Below, in pieces: positions 6,961 through 15,614 of a stretch of 25,665 nucleotides of DNA. Each line of letters begins with the position of its first letter. Position 1 is the first letter of the stretch. The DNA is from Lachnospiraceae bacterium (GTDB lineage: Bacteria > Bacillota_A > Clostridia > Lachnospirales > Lachnospiraceae): the NCBI GenBank assembly GCA_017613055.1, contig JAGAES010000018.1, positions 1 through 25,665 of the forward strand, given 5' to 3'. Under the pieces are notes generated by a model. The model was not told the origin of the DNA. It saw nothing but the letters and a program-made list of their open reading frames with translations, and ran no database searches. The position numbers and the translations under genes are program-made.

Positions 6961-8604
6961 TTACCGGTTCCATGCGCGAATCGTATAAATACCCGCAATG
7001 CCCGTCTCCTCGCACGAAATCGTTACGCTGTCGCCCTTCTGAATCAGAACGAGACTCTCGTCGAGATTCAGATAACCCTTGTAAACAAAACCGTCGTCAC
7101 CGGTCAGGTAAACGGTCGGAAGCTCGTCGACGGTAATCATCCGGACGTCGGTGATCGTCACCGTCCTGCTCTGAAGCGTTTCGTCATCCACAACCGTAAT
7201 GCCGTCGCGTTCCAGGAGCTTCCGGTACGCCGCCATCGCCTCCTGCTGCGTCGCGCCGGTCGCCACCATCGAATACTTCTCGACGTTGACGAGCGCGTAC
7301 AGCTTGACGAGGCCGCCGCTGTCTTTAAGAACCATGATATAGGTTGCCTGTCCGCCGACGTTGATCAGGGACGGGAAGGACGCCTGATAGCCCTTCTCCT
7401 GCACCTCGCCCTCGGCGGCATGCATGGCCGAATATTCCTCTGCGCCGATGACCGGATAGAATTTGTACTCGCCGGTGCGTGCGTTCGTCAGGATGAAACC
7501 GATGTTGCTTTCGTCCTCATTGACGCTTGTGACGCCCGTAAAATACCACACGTCGTCGTTCAATACGATATAGCCGTAGTCATTGGTCGCGCGTTTGCAG
7601 TTCTTGTTGCCGAACACGCTGTTCCAGAAGCCTCCCGAAAGCGTGCCGAACCAGTTATACTTCTCGCTCGCGAGGTCACCGTCGAAGACGATATCAACCC
7701 AGCTCGGAACATCCTTGATGTCGTAAAGCTTCGAAGAGCCGTCGACCGGATTGAACAGAATGACCTCATTCACATCCATCGCACCGAACAGGCCCGCATG
7801 AGGGGTCTTGCAGGATACGATATAGAACGGGTTTCCGTTCTCATCGATTTCGAAATAGAACTTATGGAAGATCTTGGTCGGATAAGCGAACCTGAGCGCC
7901 CGCTTCAGGTCCTTTCCGAAATACGCGCTCTCGGCGTACTTCATGGACTTCGAAAGCTCGACATACTCCGCCGTATTGTTGAGCGGGTCAACCATGACGT
8001 AGCCGGGGATTCCGTTCGAACGGTTCTGGAACCATTTGAAGAAATCCGCGTACTCGAGGTTGGCGATCTTCTTGGGCGTATTATGATAGTTGATCTGCGA
8101 ATAGGTCGATCCGATTACATACTGCGAAACGACCTGCGACAGCGAGCCGAGCGTGCGGTTGCCGATAATCGACGCCGACGCCGTATCCATCAAAGCGATG
8201 TTGTTGACGTTGGTCGTCTCGGGCATGTCGTCCTTGAAATCTGCAGTGTCGACCCGGATCAGTCCCGCATAGCGCCGTGCGTTGAAAATCTTCGCGGACG
8301 AAATCGATCCGATGACCAGAACCGCGACAATCGCAAGGAGCAGAAAGAACGGGTACCGGACGCCCTTCCCGGCATCCTTCGAGTCAAACCGGCCGTTTTC
8401 CATGCCGCATGCAACCGCGGTCACGAGATAAACGACTACAAGACTCAAAAGCCAGCCCCAGAAGCCGGAATTATAGATGTTGATTGCCGGCAGAATCAGA
8501 TAAAACGAAACCAAACCGAACACGACGGTTGCGGCCGCCGGAATCACGTTCTTTTTGATGTTAAGAGGCTCCCTGTAGCGCTCTGCTTTTACTTCTTCAC
8601 TCAT
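6961..8604 (-). CDS. Conserved membrane protein of unknown function, 547 residues
   Basis: ATG 8604 is chosen over an earlier in-frame start because AAGGAGGG lies 9 bases upstream. Three hydrophobic helices occur near the N-terminus (about residues 20-42, 49-68 and 83-102), followed by a soluble region of about 440 residues. That region is rich in beta-strand-like segments with many aromatic residues (for example NSGFWGWL before helix 2, [53 protein letters not shown]) and a small C-terminal barrel-like stretch. I recognise the style of a large membrane protein conserved in clostridia but cannot name a function; no catalytic motif is visible. By topology the large domain is probably on the outer face (inference). 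It is followed closely by pepT. Confidence 0.8.
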   Translation of the reverse strand: MSEEVKAERYREPLNIKKNVIPAAATVVFGLVSFYLILPAINIYNSGFWGWLLSLVVVYLVTAVACGMENGRFDSKDAGKGVRYPFFLLLAIVAVLVIGSISSAKIFNARRYAGLIRVDTADFKDDMPETTNVNNIALMDTASASIIGNRTLGSLSQVVSQYVIGSTYSQINYHNTPKKIANLEYADFFKWFQNRSNGIPGYVMVDPLNNTAEYVELSKSMKYAESAYFGKDLKRALRFAYPTKIFHKFYFEIDENGNPFYIVSCKTPHAGLFGAMDVNEVILFNPVDGSSKLYDIKDVPSWVDIVFDGDLASEKYNWFGTLSGGFWNSVFGNKNCKRATNDYGYIVLNDDVWYFTGVTSVNEDESNIGFILTNARTGEYKFYPVIGAEEYSAMHAAEGEVQEKGYQASFPSLINVGGQATYIMVLKDSGGLVKLYALVNVEKYSMVATGATQQEAMAAYRKLLERDGITVVDDETLQSRTVTITDVRMITVDELPTVYLTGDDGFVYKGYLNLDESLVLIQKGDSVTISCEETGIAGIYTIRAWNR

Positions 8605-8645
8605 TCGTAAAATCCCTCCTTGGTCCTTGTTCCGGACTTTCCGCC

Positions 8646-8674
8646 ATTCTATCATAATATGCGCAAAATGTCAA
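8646..8674 (-). promoter_or_regulatory. Strong sigma-A promoter for the 547-residue protein-pepT operon
   Basis: Minus-strand TTGACA (8669-8674), a 17-base spacer, and TAGAAT (8646-8651) preceded by TGA. It is a consensus -35 with an extended -10, about 40 bases before the start codon. Confidence 0.85.
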
Positions 8675-8690
8675 TATCATTTACTCTCAT

Positions 8691-8746
8691 TTTCCGAAAT
8701 AACTGCCGCCCGTCCGGCAGAAAACCGCGGCACGGCAGTTCGGAAA
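8691..8746 (-). terminator. Large hairpin after the GH130 gene, with competing arms
   Basis: Beginning 5 bases past the GH130 stop, on the minus strand TTTCCG plus AACTGCCG (8746-8733) can pair with CGGCAGTT and CGGAAA (8708-8701, 8696-8691, with a 4-base bulge). A third arm CTGCCG (8720-8715) competes for the same partner around a 6-base loop. No T tract follows, so it may be a transcript-end stabiliser rather than a simple intrinsic terminator. Confidence 0.45.
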
Positions 8747-8751
8747 TCCGG

Positions 8752-9729
8752 TTACATCGCGTTGTCCTTGATGTACTTCACAAGCTCGTCCACCTGCGTG
8801 AACGCAAGCGCCACGACGGTGTCCGCGGCGCCGTAATAGACGGCAATCCGTCCGGTCGCGGCATCGGTAAGCGTTGCACACGGGAAGCACACGTTCGGCA
8901 CGTCGCCGACGCACTCGTAAAGCGTCTCGGGATGCAGAATGAAGTTCCTGCAGCGGTACTTCACCTTCCACGGCTCATCCTTGTCAAGGATTGCACCTCC
9001 GACGGAATAAACCATGCCGTTACAGGTCGTTCCGACGCCGTGGTATATGAGAAGCCAGCCCTCGTCGAGCTCAATCGGAATCGGACCCGCGCCGACCTTC
9101 GTCCATGCCCAGCCGGTCGCGTTCATCACAAAGTGATGGCAGCCCCAGTGCACCATGTCGGGGCTTTCGGACAGGAACATGTCCCCGAAAGGCGTATGTC
9201 CGTTGTCGGAAGGACGCGAGAACATCATATACTTTCCGTTCACCTTTCTGGGGAACAGGACGCCGTTCCGGTTAAACGGAAGGTATGCGTTCGGAAGTCT
9301 TATGAACTTTTTAAAATCGTACGAATACGCGACGCCGATGGTCGGGGCGCCGGTCACCTCGAAGGGTGCGCACCAGGTAACGAAGTAACGGTCCTCGATC
9401 TTGCATACGCGGGGATCGTAGCCTTTCGCCGTTCCAACCTGCACTCCGCTCTCATCGTAAAGCGGAAGCGGGTCATGTTCGATGTCCCAGTGAATGGCGT
9501 CGTTACTCTTGCCGAGGAACAGCTGCTGCTCCATCGCGCGGCTGTCGCTCCGGAAGATTCCGACGAAGGCGCCGTCCTTCGGAATCACGGCGCTGTTGAA
9601 CACGCTGTTCGCCGAAGGGATTGCGTGCCGTTCAATGATGGGGTTTTCGGAATACCGCCAAACCACATCGGTACATCCCGCAGGCTTATCCTGCCAGGGG
9701 ATGTTCGGAAGATTTGCTCCGATAATCAT
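8752..9729 (-). CDS. GH130 family glycoside phosphorylase (mannooligosaccharide phosphorylase-like)
   Basis: 325 residues from ATG 9729, selected because AAGGAG sits 8 bases upstream; a TTG 21 bases earlier precedes that site. The protein is a five-bladed propeller of the GH130 type: NPIIERHAIPSANSVFNSAVI near the start, FRSD, KGYDPRVCKIEDRYF carrying the expected general-acid Asp, PFNRNGVLFPRKVNGKYMMFSRPSDNGHTPFG, and the late GWLLIYHGVG and YYGAADT blades. GH130 enzymes phosphorolyse beta-1,4-mannosides to mannose-1-phosphate. The length of about 325 favours the mannooligosaccharide or related group over the 390-residue mannosylglucose phosphorylase group, but the exact specificity is unproven. 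No signal peptide, so cytosolic. No sugar transporter is nearby. It follows the diguanylate cyclase gene by 62 bases. Confidence 0.88.
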   Translation of the reverse strand: MIIGANLPNIPWQDKPAGCTDVVWRYSENPIIERHAIPSANSVFNSAVIPKDGAFVGIFRSDSRAMEQQLFLGKSNDAIHWDIEHDPLPLYDESGVQVGTAKGYDPRVCKIEDRYFVTWCAPFEVTGAPTIGVAYSYDFKKFIRLPNAYLPFNRNGVLFPRKVNGKYMMFSRPSDNGHTPFGDMFLSESPDMVHWGCHHFVMNATGWAWTKVGAGPIPIELDEGWLLIYHGVGTTCNGMVYSVGGAILDKDEPWKVKYRCRNFILHPETLYECVGDVPNVCFPCATLTDAATGRIAVYYGAADTVVALAFTQVDELVKYIKDNAM

Positions 9730-9791
9730 TTCTTCTGTCTCCTTAATCAATCTATCCTCTAAAGCCCTTTACGCGTTCGGGCAATAGCACG

Positions 9792-10979
9792 TTACTGTCC
9801 GCCGCACACCTGGTTCTTGCCGTTGTGCTTGGCCTTATAAAGAAGTTTATCGGTAACCTGGAAAAACTCCTCCGCGTTCATCCGGTAAGGGCTGCATTGG
9901 AACACGCCGCAGCTGAACGTGACGCTTCCGCTGAGCCAGTCGTAACGGATGCTCCGGAATGCCTCCAGCGTATTGATCATGATCTGTCTCGCATCCCGCT
10001 CACGGGAATTTGGGAAGATTACGGCGAACTCCTCGCCGCCGTAACGGCATACGTAGTTCTCGCTTCCGCAGTGGTCCTGCATGACCTTGGCAAGCGTCAG
10101 AATGACTTCGTCGCCGTTATCGTGGCCATAGGTGTCATTTACCTTCTTGAAATCGTCTATATCGACGACCGCAAGTGTCAGCGGCTCGTCGCCCTTCATC
10201 TTAACGCAGCGGTCCAGAAATTCGTAAAAAGCCGTATGGTTGTAAAGACCCGTCATCTGGTCGCGGAGCAGCTGTTTTTCAAGCGCCATGTTGTCTTTCT
10301 CATGCGTCTGCAGGATGGAATCCTTCTTCTTCAGCTGGACGAGCATCAGAAACGCAAACAGACGCGCCAGCGCGACGAGAATAATCGCCAGGATGATGTT
10401 CAGCCAAAGCGCGTTGACCTTGGTGCTCTCGCTCATCTCAATGAGGTCCTCGCCCCGGAGCGTGCTGATCTTCCGCGGCGTCTGCGAGATATTCACGATC
10501 TTCCGCGCAAGCTCGTCGGCATCAATCTCAATCGCGGAACTGCCCGAGATTAACGAGGACGTCACGGTCAGCTGCAGGATGCCGATCTGGCACAGAAGAT
10601 GCGTCACGCTGCACAGAAACTTATCCTCGAACACAACGCACCAGATCACAGGAATGATGAAAACCGCAAGCAGCACGGGATACTCATAATGCGTTGTCAC
10701 AAGGACCGTGCACATAATCACGAAAACAACCGTGCACGAATAGTTCTTGACAATCGGCGGCACGTTCGGATTGTTTACGACAATCACGAGCGCAATCAGA
10801 AAGACGAAGTTGATAATCAGCGGAATCAGAAAATTGGTCAGCCCGAAATCCGACCACTCCGTTCCTTCCGGACCCTTTACATACGCGAACAGCGCCAATT
10901 CCGTAAGGGCAATGACGATGGCGCAAAATGTGAGCGCGAGCAGGTATTGTTTTCTTGCCTGGACGAATTTGTCTTCCAA
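9792..10979 (-). CDS. Membrane GGDEF diguanylate cyclase
   Basis: 395 residues from a TTG start at 10979 with GGAGG 7 bases upstream. Five hydrophobic helices cover about residues 12-142 and a sixth about 188-213. A coiled linker (216-240) leads to a complete GGDEF domain: DQMTGLYNHTAFYEFLD, AVVDIDDFKKVNDTYGHDNGDE, and active-site GGEEF at 314-318. All residues for GTP and metal binding look present, so it should make cyclic-di-GMP at the inner membrane face. The position for the inhibitory RxxD site (about 305-308) reads GSEN, so product inhibition by the usual I-site is unlikely. Residues 69-135 resemble the matching part of the HD-GYP protein at 19180-20460. It lies between mgtE and GH130, likely co-transcribed. 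Confidence 0.93.
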   Translation of the reverse strand: MEDKFVQARKQYLLALTFCAIVIALTELALFAYVKGPEGTEWSDFGLTNFLIPLIINFVFLIALVIVVNNPNVPPIVKNYSCTVVFVIMCTVLVTTHYEYPVLLAVFIIPVIWCVVFEDKFLCSVTHLLCQIGILQLTVTSSLISGSSAIEIDADELARKIVNISQTPRKISTLRGEDLIEMSESTKVNALWLNIILAIILVALARLFAFLMLVQLKKKDSILQTHEKDNMALEKQLLRDQMTGLYNHTAFYEFLDRCVKMKGDEPLTLAVVDIDDFKKVNDTYGHDNGDEVILTLAKVMQDHCGSENYVCRYGGEEFAVIFPNSRERDARQIMINTLEAFRSIRYDWLSGSVTFSCGVFQCSPYRMNAEEFFQVTDKLLYKAKHNGKNQVCGGQ

Positions 10980-11017
10980 AATCCTACCTCCCCAAAGGCA
11001 TTCTTATCGAAAAAACA

Positions 11018-12391
11018 TTAAGACATCGGTAACAGCAATAAAGCAAATGCAAAATAAACGAGAAGCGAAACCGCATCCACGATTGTCGTGATGAACGGGC
11101 TCGCCATAACGGCCGGGTCAAAACCGAGCTTTGCGACAATCATCGGGAGCGTGCAGCCGAGGAGCTTTGCGCAAAGAACGGTGATGCAAAGCGTCAGGCA
11201 GACAACCAACGCAACCGGAACCGTAATCGGCCGGTGCATCAGCATCTTGTCGACGAGGAAAATCTTTCCGAACGTCACGACCGCAAGCGACGCGCCGCAC
11301 AGAAGCGCTACACGGATTTCCTTCCAGATAACCTTCATCACGTCCGCGAATTCGACTTCCCCAAGCGAAATCGCACGGATGATCGTAACGGATGCCTGCG
11401 AACCGGAGTTACCGCCGGTATCCATCAGCATCGGAATAAAGGCAGTTAATACGACCTGCACTTTCAAAGCGTCCTCGAACGAAGAAATAATCATTCCGGT
11501 GAAGGTTGCGGAAACCATCAAAAGAAGCAGCCAGATAATACGGCTTCGCCACAGCGAGAACACGGGAGTACGCAGATAAGGCGTTTCCACGGGCGCCATA
11601 GCGTTCATCTTTGCGAAGTCCTCTTCCGCCTCATCCTGCATGACGTCGATAGCGTCATCGACGGTTACGATACCGACAAGACGGTTTTCTTCGTCCACGA
11701 CCGGAAGCGCGAGCACGTCGTACTTACTGATTGTCGCAGCCACGTCTTCCTTATCGTCGAGCGTCTTCACGCTGATGACGTTGTCCTGCATGATGTCCTT
11801 GATCTTCGCGTCATAATCGGACAGCAGCAGGTATTTGACCGTAACCATGCCGATCAGATGGCTCCGGTTATCGGTTACATAGCATGTATAAATGGTCTCT
11901 TTGTCAATGGCGACCTTCCGGATTAAGGCAAATGCATCGCGGACCGTCATGTCCTCCTTCAGACGGACAAACTCGGTCGTCATGATGCTTCCGGCACTGT
12001 CCTCCGGATACTTCAAAAGCTCGTTGACGGTCTTACGGTCTTCTGCAGAGGAGTTCGCGAGAATACGCTTTACGACGTTCGCCGGCATCTCCTCAATCAG
12101 GTCAACCGTATCATCCATGTAAAGCTCGTCGAGAACTTCCCGAAGCTCTTTATCACTGAATGCTTCGATCAGAATCTTCTGGAAATCGGGATCCAGTTCG
12201 ACGAATACGTCGGCGGCCAGTTCCTTCGGAAGGATCCGGTATAAGATTGCAAACTGGTTCTTCGGGATTTCTTCGAACATCTCCGCGATATCGGCAGCGG
12301 GGACGTCCGTCAGAATCTTCCGAAGATCCGCATATTTCTTTTCATCCAATAAAGTCTTGGCATTTTCCAGGGAAAAAACATCCGCTTCCAT
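11018..12391 (-). CDS. mgtE: Magnesium transporter MgtE
   Basis: 457 residues, the standard MgtE length. The order is a helical MgtE N domain (about 1-125, with YRILPKELAADVFVELD), a CBS pair (about 127-255, MTTEFVRLKEDMTVRDAF then VISVKTLDDKEDVAATISKYDVLALPVVDEENRLVGIVTVDDAIDVM, here quoted in parts: VISVKTLDD and LVGIVTVDDAIDVM), a plug helix, and five membrane helices (about 285-457). The pore signature PMLMDTGGNSGSQAS carries the selectivity Asp. MgtE is a Mg2+ channel gated by Mg2+ binding to the cytosolic domains. The start is ATG 12391 with GGGAGGT upstream. Only 50 bases separate it from the preceding stop, so there is no room for an M-box riboswitch; control is probably post-translational. 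Confidence 0.95.
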   Translation of the reverse strand: MEADVFSLENAKTLLDEKKYADLRKILTDVPAADIAEMFEEIPKNQFAILYRILPKELAADVFVELDPDFQKILIEAFSDKELREVLDELYMDDTVDLIEEMPANVVKRILANSSAEDRKTVNELLKYPEDSAGSIMTTEFVRLKEDMTVRDAFALIRKVAIDKETIYTCYVTDNRSHLIGMVTVKYLLLSDYDAKIKDIMQDNVISVKTLDDKEDVAATISKYDVLALPVVDEENRLVGIVTVDDAIDVMQDEAEEDFAKMNAMAPVETPYLRTPVFSLWRSRIIWLLLLMVSATFTGMIISSFEDALKVQVVLTAFIPMLMDTGGNSGSQASVTIIRAISLGEVEFADVMKVIWKEIRVALLCGASLAVVTFGKIFLVDKMLMHRPITVPVALVVCLTLCITVLCAKLLGCTLPMIVAKLGFDPAVMASPFITTIVDAVSLLVYFAFALLLLPMS

Positions 12392-12441
12392 GCTCTAACC
12401 TCCCTAATCCGATTTATAGGCAGAGCGCAAACGGTTCCGTT

Positions 12442-14154
12442 CTATTCCTTCGTGAAAGCAAATGCGATAACGGAATACCGTCTGTCGGGACTCTTCGGAA
12501 CCACGCTTACGGTGTGTTCCGCAGGCTCGCCGAAAGGCACGGCAAGCATTGCTTTGCTATGGGTCCAGCCGATAGCAAGCGGGTTGTATTCATACTTCAC
12601 CTCGCCGTCCACGACGATGTCGCACGGGCCGAACGCCGGGTCTCCGGTGTCCTTGAAGATGAAGAAGAAACTCGAGCATTTCATCGTTACCGTGAAGGGC
12701 TCCTGTGACTTAAGCGCACGGCTCCAGGAACCGTCAAAGGTACGGGTGCCGTTATGGTCAAGGTCCTTCTCGGCAAACTGCAGATCGGTATCGTTCTCAG
12801 TGAAGTCGCCGAACGAAACCCGGATTGCCGGGTACTCGGAAAGCGTATCCGGATAGACGGTAACCGTCTTCTCGTAGAAACGTCCTAAGCAGCTTTCCTC
12901 GGGATACGAAACCTCGTCGCTGACATGCGCAAGCGACTGCTCGATCAGGTAATTCACACAATCCGCCATGACTCTGTGCCCGTCATTGGTCGGATGATAG
13001 ATATCATAAAAATACTGGCGCTTCGAAATGACATGGTCTTCCGCGTCGGCCGGGAATTGCGGCGACACGCCGTTCAACACGCTGACCATGGGATAATCGT
13101 AATGTCTTCCGATCGGCTCCAAACGGTCCTGCAGGTTCCAATCGTTCATGAATACCGAGAACAGAAGGATTACCGCCGGTCCGTTATCCCGGCGGAACGC
13201 CTTCGAGCACAGGCTCTCAAAGCAGATGCCGTTCGTCTCGTCGCCGGCGTCATTGACGGCAAATTCGATAATCAGAATATCCGGATTGACCGTGCCGTTG
13301 CGGAGCACGTCCTTTTCATAACGGAGCACGCCGAGCTCGCTGCTCGTTCCGCCGATACCGGCCTTCACGAGGTGCACCTTCTCCGGATTCTCGGCGTAGG
13401 TATTCCGGAAATAATCGAATATCCGGTACGCATAACTCTGCGACTCAATCGGCTTGGCGCCGGCGCCCTGCGTAATGGATCCTCCGATAAATGCGATTGT
13501 GACATCCTCGCATTCCGAAGCCTTTTCGATTGCGCGGCGAAGTCTCGTCGTGTTGCCCATCGACATCAGCGAGCGCTCGAGAATCTTTTTATAGTTGTCT
13601 CCGTCCCAGTCAACCGGCGGATCCGGTACGGGTTCGGGTACCGTATAACCGTCGTTCAGATAAAACAGAATCGTGCCCTTGGCCTGCCGCTTCTCATCGT
13701 CCGAGAAGAAGAACAGCGTGCCGAGGATATCGTCCTCATCGGTGCACGGAAAATCCGACACCGGAAAGACTCTTTCCGCGCCGTCGCACAGCACGTCCAT
13801 CTTCATGCGCGTGCCTGAATTGTAACGGTCGGTCTTGCCGTAATGCTGCAATACAACAGACATCGGGGCATTCCGGTCCTCTTCGCGGACCGGCTCCATA
13901 ACGATACCGATGCTGTGCACGATTTCCATAAAATCGCTGCTCTTCTGAAGCTTCCCGGCAATCTCGTCGGGAAGGTCCGGACAGATCAGCTTCACATTGC
14001 CCGCCACGCGGTTTTCAAGAAACCGGAGTTCCTTCGGTCTCCCGTCGTCCGCGAAAGACGTCGCAATCAAGTCATCCAACATAAAGTAAATCTTCGGTCT
14101 CTGCCTCGTGGGGTCTTTAGGCGCCACGGGGCCTTTCACGTTCGAAGTGTCCAA
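12442..14154 (-). CDS. SGNH/GDSL hydrolase-like protein, cytoplasmic
   Basis: 570 residues from TTG 14154, preferred over an earlier in-frame start because AAGGAG lies 6 bases before it. No signal peptide. Residues about 1-185 form a distinct N-terminal region with no motif I recognise. The SGNH domain follows: GGSITQG with S226, GIGGTSSELG (block II), EFAVND with N301, and DIYHPTNDGH with D384 and H387. A C-terminal beta-rich domain of about 120 residues resembles that of the neighbouring lipoprotein. The SGNH and C-terminal parts are clearly paralogous to the gene at 14282-15601. Likely an O-acyl or O-acetyl esterase on a carbohydrate (inference); substrate unknown. It has its own promoter and a structured leader and is followed closely by mgtE. 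Confidence 0.85.
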   Translation of the reverse strand: MDTSNVKGPVAPKDPTRQRPKIYFMLDDLIATSFADDGRPKELRFLENRVAGNVKLICPDLPDEIAGKLQKSSDFMEIVHSIGIVMEPVREEDRNAPMSVVLQHYGKTDRYNSGTRMKMDVLCDGAERVFPVSDFPCTDEDDILGTLFFFSDDEKRQAKGTILFYLNDGYTVPEPVPDPPVDWDGDNYKKILERSLMSMGNTTRLRRAIEKASECEDVTIAFIGGSITQGAGAKPIESQSYAYRIFDYFRNTYAENPEKVHLVKAGIGGTSSELGVLRYEKDVLRNGTVNPDILIIEFAVNDAGDETNGICFESLCSKAFRRDNGPAVILLFSVFMNDWNLQDRLEPIGRHYDYPMVSVLNGVSPQFPADAEDHVISKRQYFYDIYHPTNDGHRVMADCVNYLIEQSLAHVSDEVSYPEESCLGRFYEKTVTVYPDTLSEYPAIRVSFGDFTENDTDLQFAEKDLDHNGTRTFDGSWSRALKSQEPFTVTMKCSSFFFIFKDTGDPAFGPCDIVVDGEVKYEYNPLAIGWTHSKAMLAVPFGEPAEHTVSVVPKSPDRRYSVIAFAFTKE

Positions 14155-14160
14155 CTCAGT

Positions 14161-14217
14161 CTCCTTTTCCTCTTGTGCCGAAAACCCGGCATCCGCATCC
14201 CGGTGCACCCTGCACCG
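14161..14217 (-). promoter_or_regulatory. Two hairpins and ribosome site in the leader of the cytoplasmic SGNH gene
   Basis: Between promoter and start, the minus strand holds CGGTGCA-GGG-TGCACCG (14217-14201) and TGCCG-GGTTTT-CGGCA (14191-14176), followed by AAGGAG (14166-14161). The roughly 78-base leader is more structured than others in this window; a regulatory role is possible but unproven. Confidence 0.4.
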
Positions 14218-14238
14218 CGTGCATACTCATACACCTTC

Positions 14239-14267
14239 ATCATACAGGATTCCAGCTGCATTTTCAA
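14239..14267 (-). promoter_or_regulatory. Sigma-A promoter for the SGNH-mgtE-GGDEF-GH130 run
   Basis: Minus-strand TTGAAA (14262-14267), a 17-base spacer, and TATGAT (14239-14244), lying just after the stop of the SGNH lipoprotein gene. Confidence 0.75.
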
Positions 14268-14281
14268 CCCAAATCGATACA

Positions 14282-15601
14282 TCAGTCGCCGTAGCCGAAA
14301 GCCATAATCGTGAAATCGCTCTGCTCGCTTCCCTGTGCCATTCTGACCTCGACTTTGTGGCTCGCAACGGTGTCGGAATTCAGAATGACCGCGGTGTACG
14401 GATTGTTCCAGCCGCCTGCGTCGTGACCGTCAATCGTCATGACCTTTTGCCCGTCCAGATAGACGTCCACTTTGCCGAACGACTCGCTTGAGCTCTTCTT
14501 GTAGGTGAGAAGGATCGTCTTGGCATTTACCGTAAAGGAAAGCGGCGCGTTTCCGGTATCCTTCGTATGCTTCCAGTTATCAGGGAACGTCTTCGCGTTG
14601 TCATAGCGCGTCGTTCCGATGGAAACGTCGGTTTCCGAGAAGCCGCCGGCGTTCACCTTCACATCGGTGCTCTTCGACGTAATCATCGTCACATGGTCGA
14701 ACGCATCCGACATATAAGCTGCCTTCTTCTCTTCGTCAGCTGCGGAAGGCGTCTCCTCCATCGCGGTTTTAAAGAGATACCGCAGACAGTCCGCCATAAT
14801 CGTGTGCCCATACAGCTTCGGATGATACTGGTCGTTAAAGAATTGCGAATTCGTGATGGTGAAGTTATTCAGGCACGGCACAACCGCGTTCTTGATGCTG
14901 ACCATCGGCAGGTTGTAGTGCTTTCCCATCGGGATAAAGCGCTCCTGCAGGTTCCATTTGGACTGGAACACGCTGAATAACAGAACGACCGCAGGCTCGT
15001 TCTCCGCATACAAAGCGCGGCGGATCAGGCCTTCGTAGGTTGCGCCGTTCGTCGGATCGTCGGCGTCGTTGACCGCGAACTCGATAATCAGAAGGTCAGG
15101 CAGATGCCCGTCGTTCTTCTCAATCAGGTCGCGCTCATAACGGATGACGCCGAGCGTCGAAGGCGTTCCGGACACGCCGGCATTGATGATATGCACGTTC
15201 TCGCCGGTGCCGTAATCCTCCGCAAAATGTTTCATCGTCTGCATCGCGTAGCAGAACGGATAAGAACAGCCCTCACCCTCGGTAATCGAGCCGCCGATGA
15301 AGCCGATATATACATCTTCTCCCCTCTGCGCTTTCTCAATCACCTTCCGGAGCCGGCAGTTGTTACCGGTCTGAACAAGCGACGAAGCAATCACGCCGTC
15401 ATACCAGACCTGCTGCTCATCCACCTCGGGCGTCGGGCTCGGCGACGGGGACGGCGAGTTCGTCGGCGTCGGCGAGTCGGTCGGCGTCTCCGTGACGGAA
15501 GGCGTTTCCGTGGCATTTGTCCCCGGTTCTTTCTTTCCGCCGCACGCGGTAAGCGACAGCGTAAGAAGAACCGCCGTTACAATCGATAGAATCCTCTTCA
15601 T
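14282..15601 (-). CDS. SGNH/GDSL hydrolase lipoprotein
   Basis: 439 residues from ATG 15601 with AAGGAGG 6 bases upstream. A lipoprotein signal (MKRILSIVTAVLLTLSLTAC) places the lipidated cysteine at C20. A proline/serine/threonine linker (about 30-59, SPTPTNSPSPSPSPTP) follows, then an SGNH domain with S105 in FIGGSITEG, AGVSGTPSTLG, N179 in EFAVND, and D257/H260 in NDQYHP. A C-terminal beta domain ends the protein. It should sit on the outer membrane face and hydrolyse esters on a surface or environmental glycan (inference). It begins 13 bases after azlD, so it is likely the last gene of the asnA-azlCD run. The adjacent downstream gene encodes a cytoplasmic paralog. Confidence 0.9.
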   Translation of the reverse strand: MKRILSIVTAVLLTLSLTACGGKKEPGTNATETPSVTETPTDSPTPTNSPSPSPSPTPEVDEQQVWYDGVIASSLVQTGNNCRLRKVIEKAQRGEDVYIGFIGGSITEGEGCSYPFCYAMQTMKHFAEDYGTGENVHIINAGVSGTPSTLGVIRYERDLIEKNDGHLPDLLIIEFAVNDADDPTNGATYEGLIRRALYAENEPAVVLLFSVFQSKWNLQERFIPMGKHYNLPMVSIKNAVVPCLNNFTITNSQFFNDQYHPKLYGHTIMADCLRYLFKTAMEETPSAADEEKKAAYMSDAFDHVTMITSKSTDVKVNAGGFSETDVSIGTTRYDNAKTFPDNWKHTKDTGNAPLSFTVNAKTILLTYKKSSSESFGKVDVYLDGQKVMTIDGHDAGGWNNPYTAVILNSDTVASHKVEVRMAQGSEQSDFTIMAFGYGD

Positions 15602-15614
15602 ATATTCCTCCTTG

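Noticed and set aside
6922..8610. A 562-codon plus-strand open frame opposite the 547-residue membrane protein
   Set aside because: It has no ribosome site, its translation is rich in Arg, His, Asp and Val typical of antisense frames, and the minus-strand gene has a promoter, ribosome site and coherent membrane helices.
8620..9762. A 380-codon plus-strand open frame opposite the GH130 gene
   Set aside because: Shadow frame with antisense composition and no ribosome site; GH130 motifs are on the other strand.
12392..12441. M-box magnesium riboswitch before mgtE
   Set aside because: Only 50 bases separate mgtE from the upstream gene, far too short for an M-box.
15410..15520. DNA tandem repeat in the SGNH lipoprotein gene
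   Set aside because: The repetition encodes the Ser/Pro/Thr linker and is imperfect at DNA level; it is a protein linker rather than a separate repeat element.
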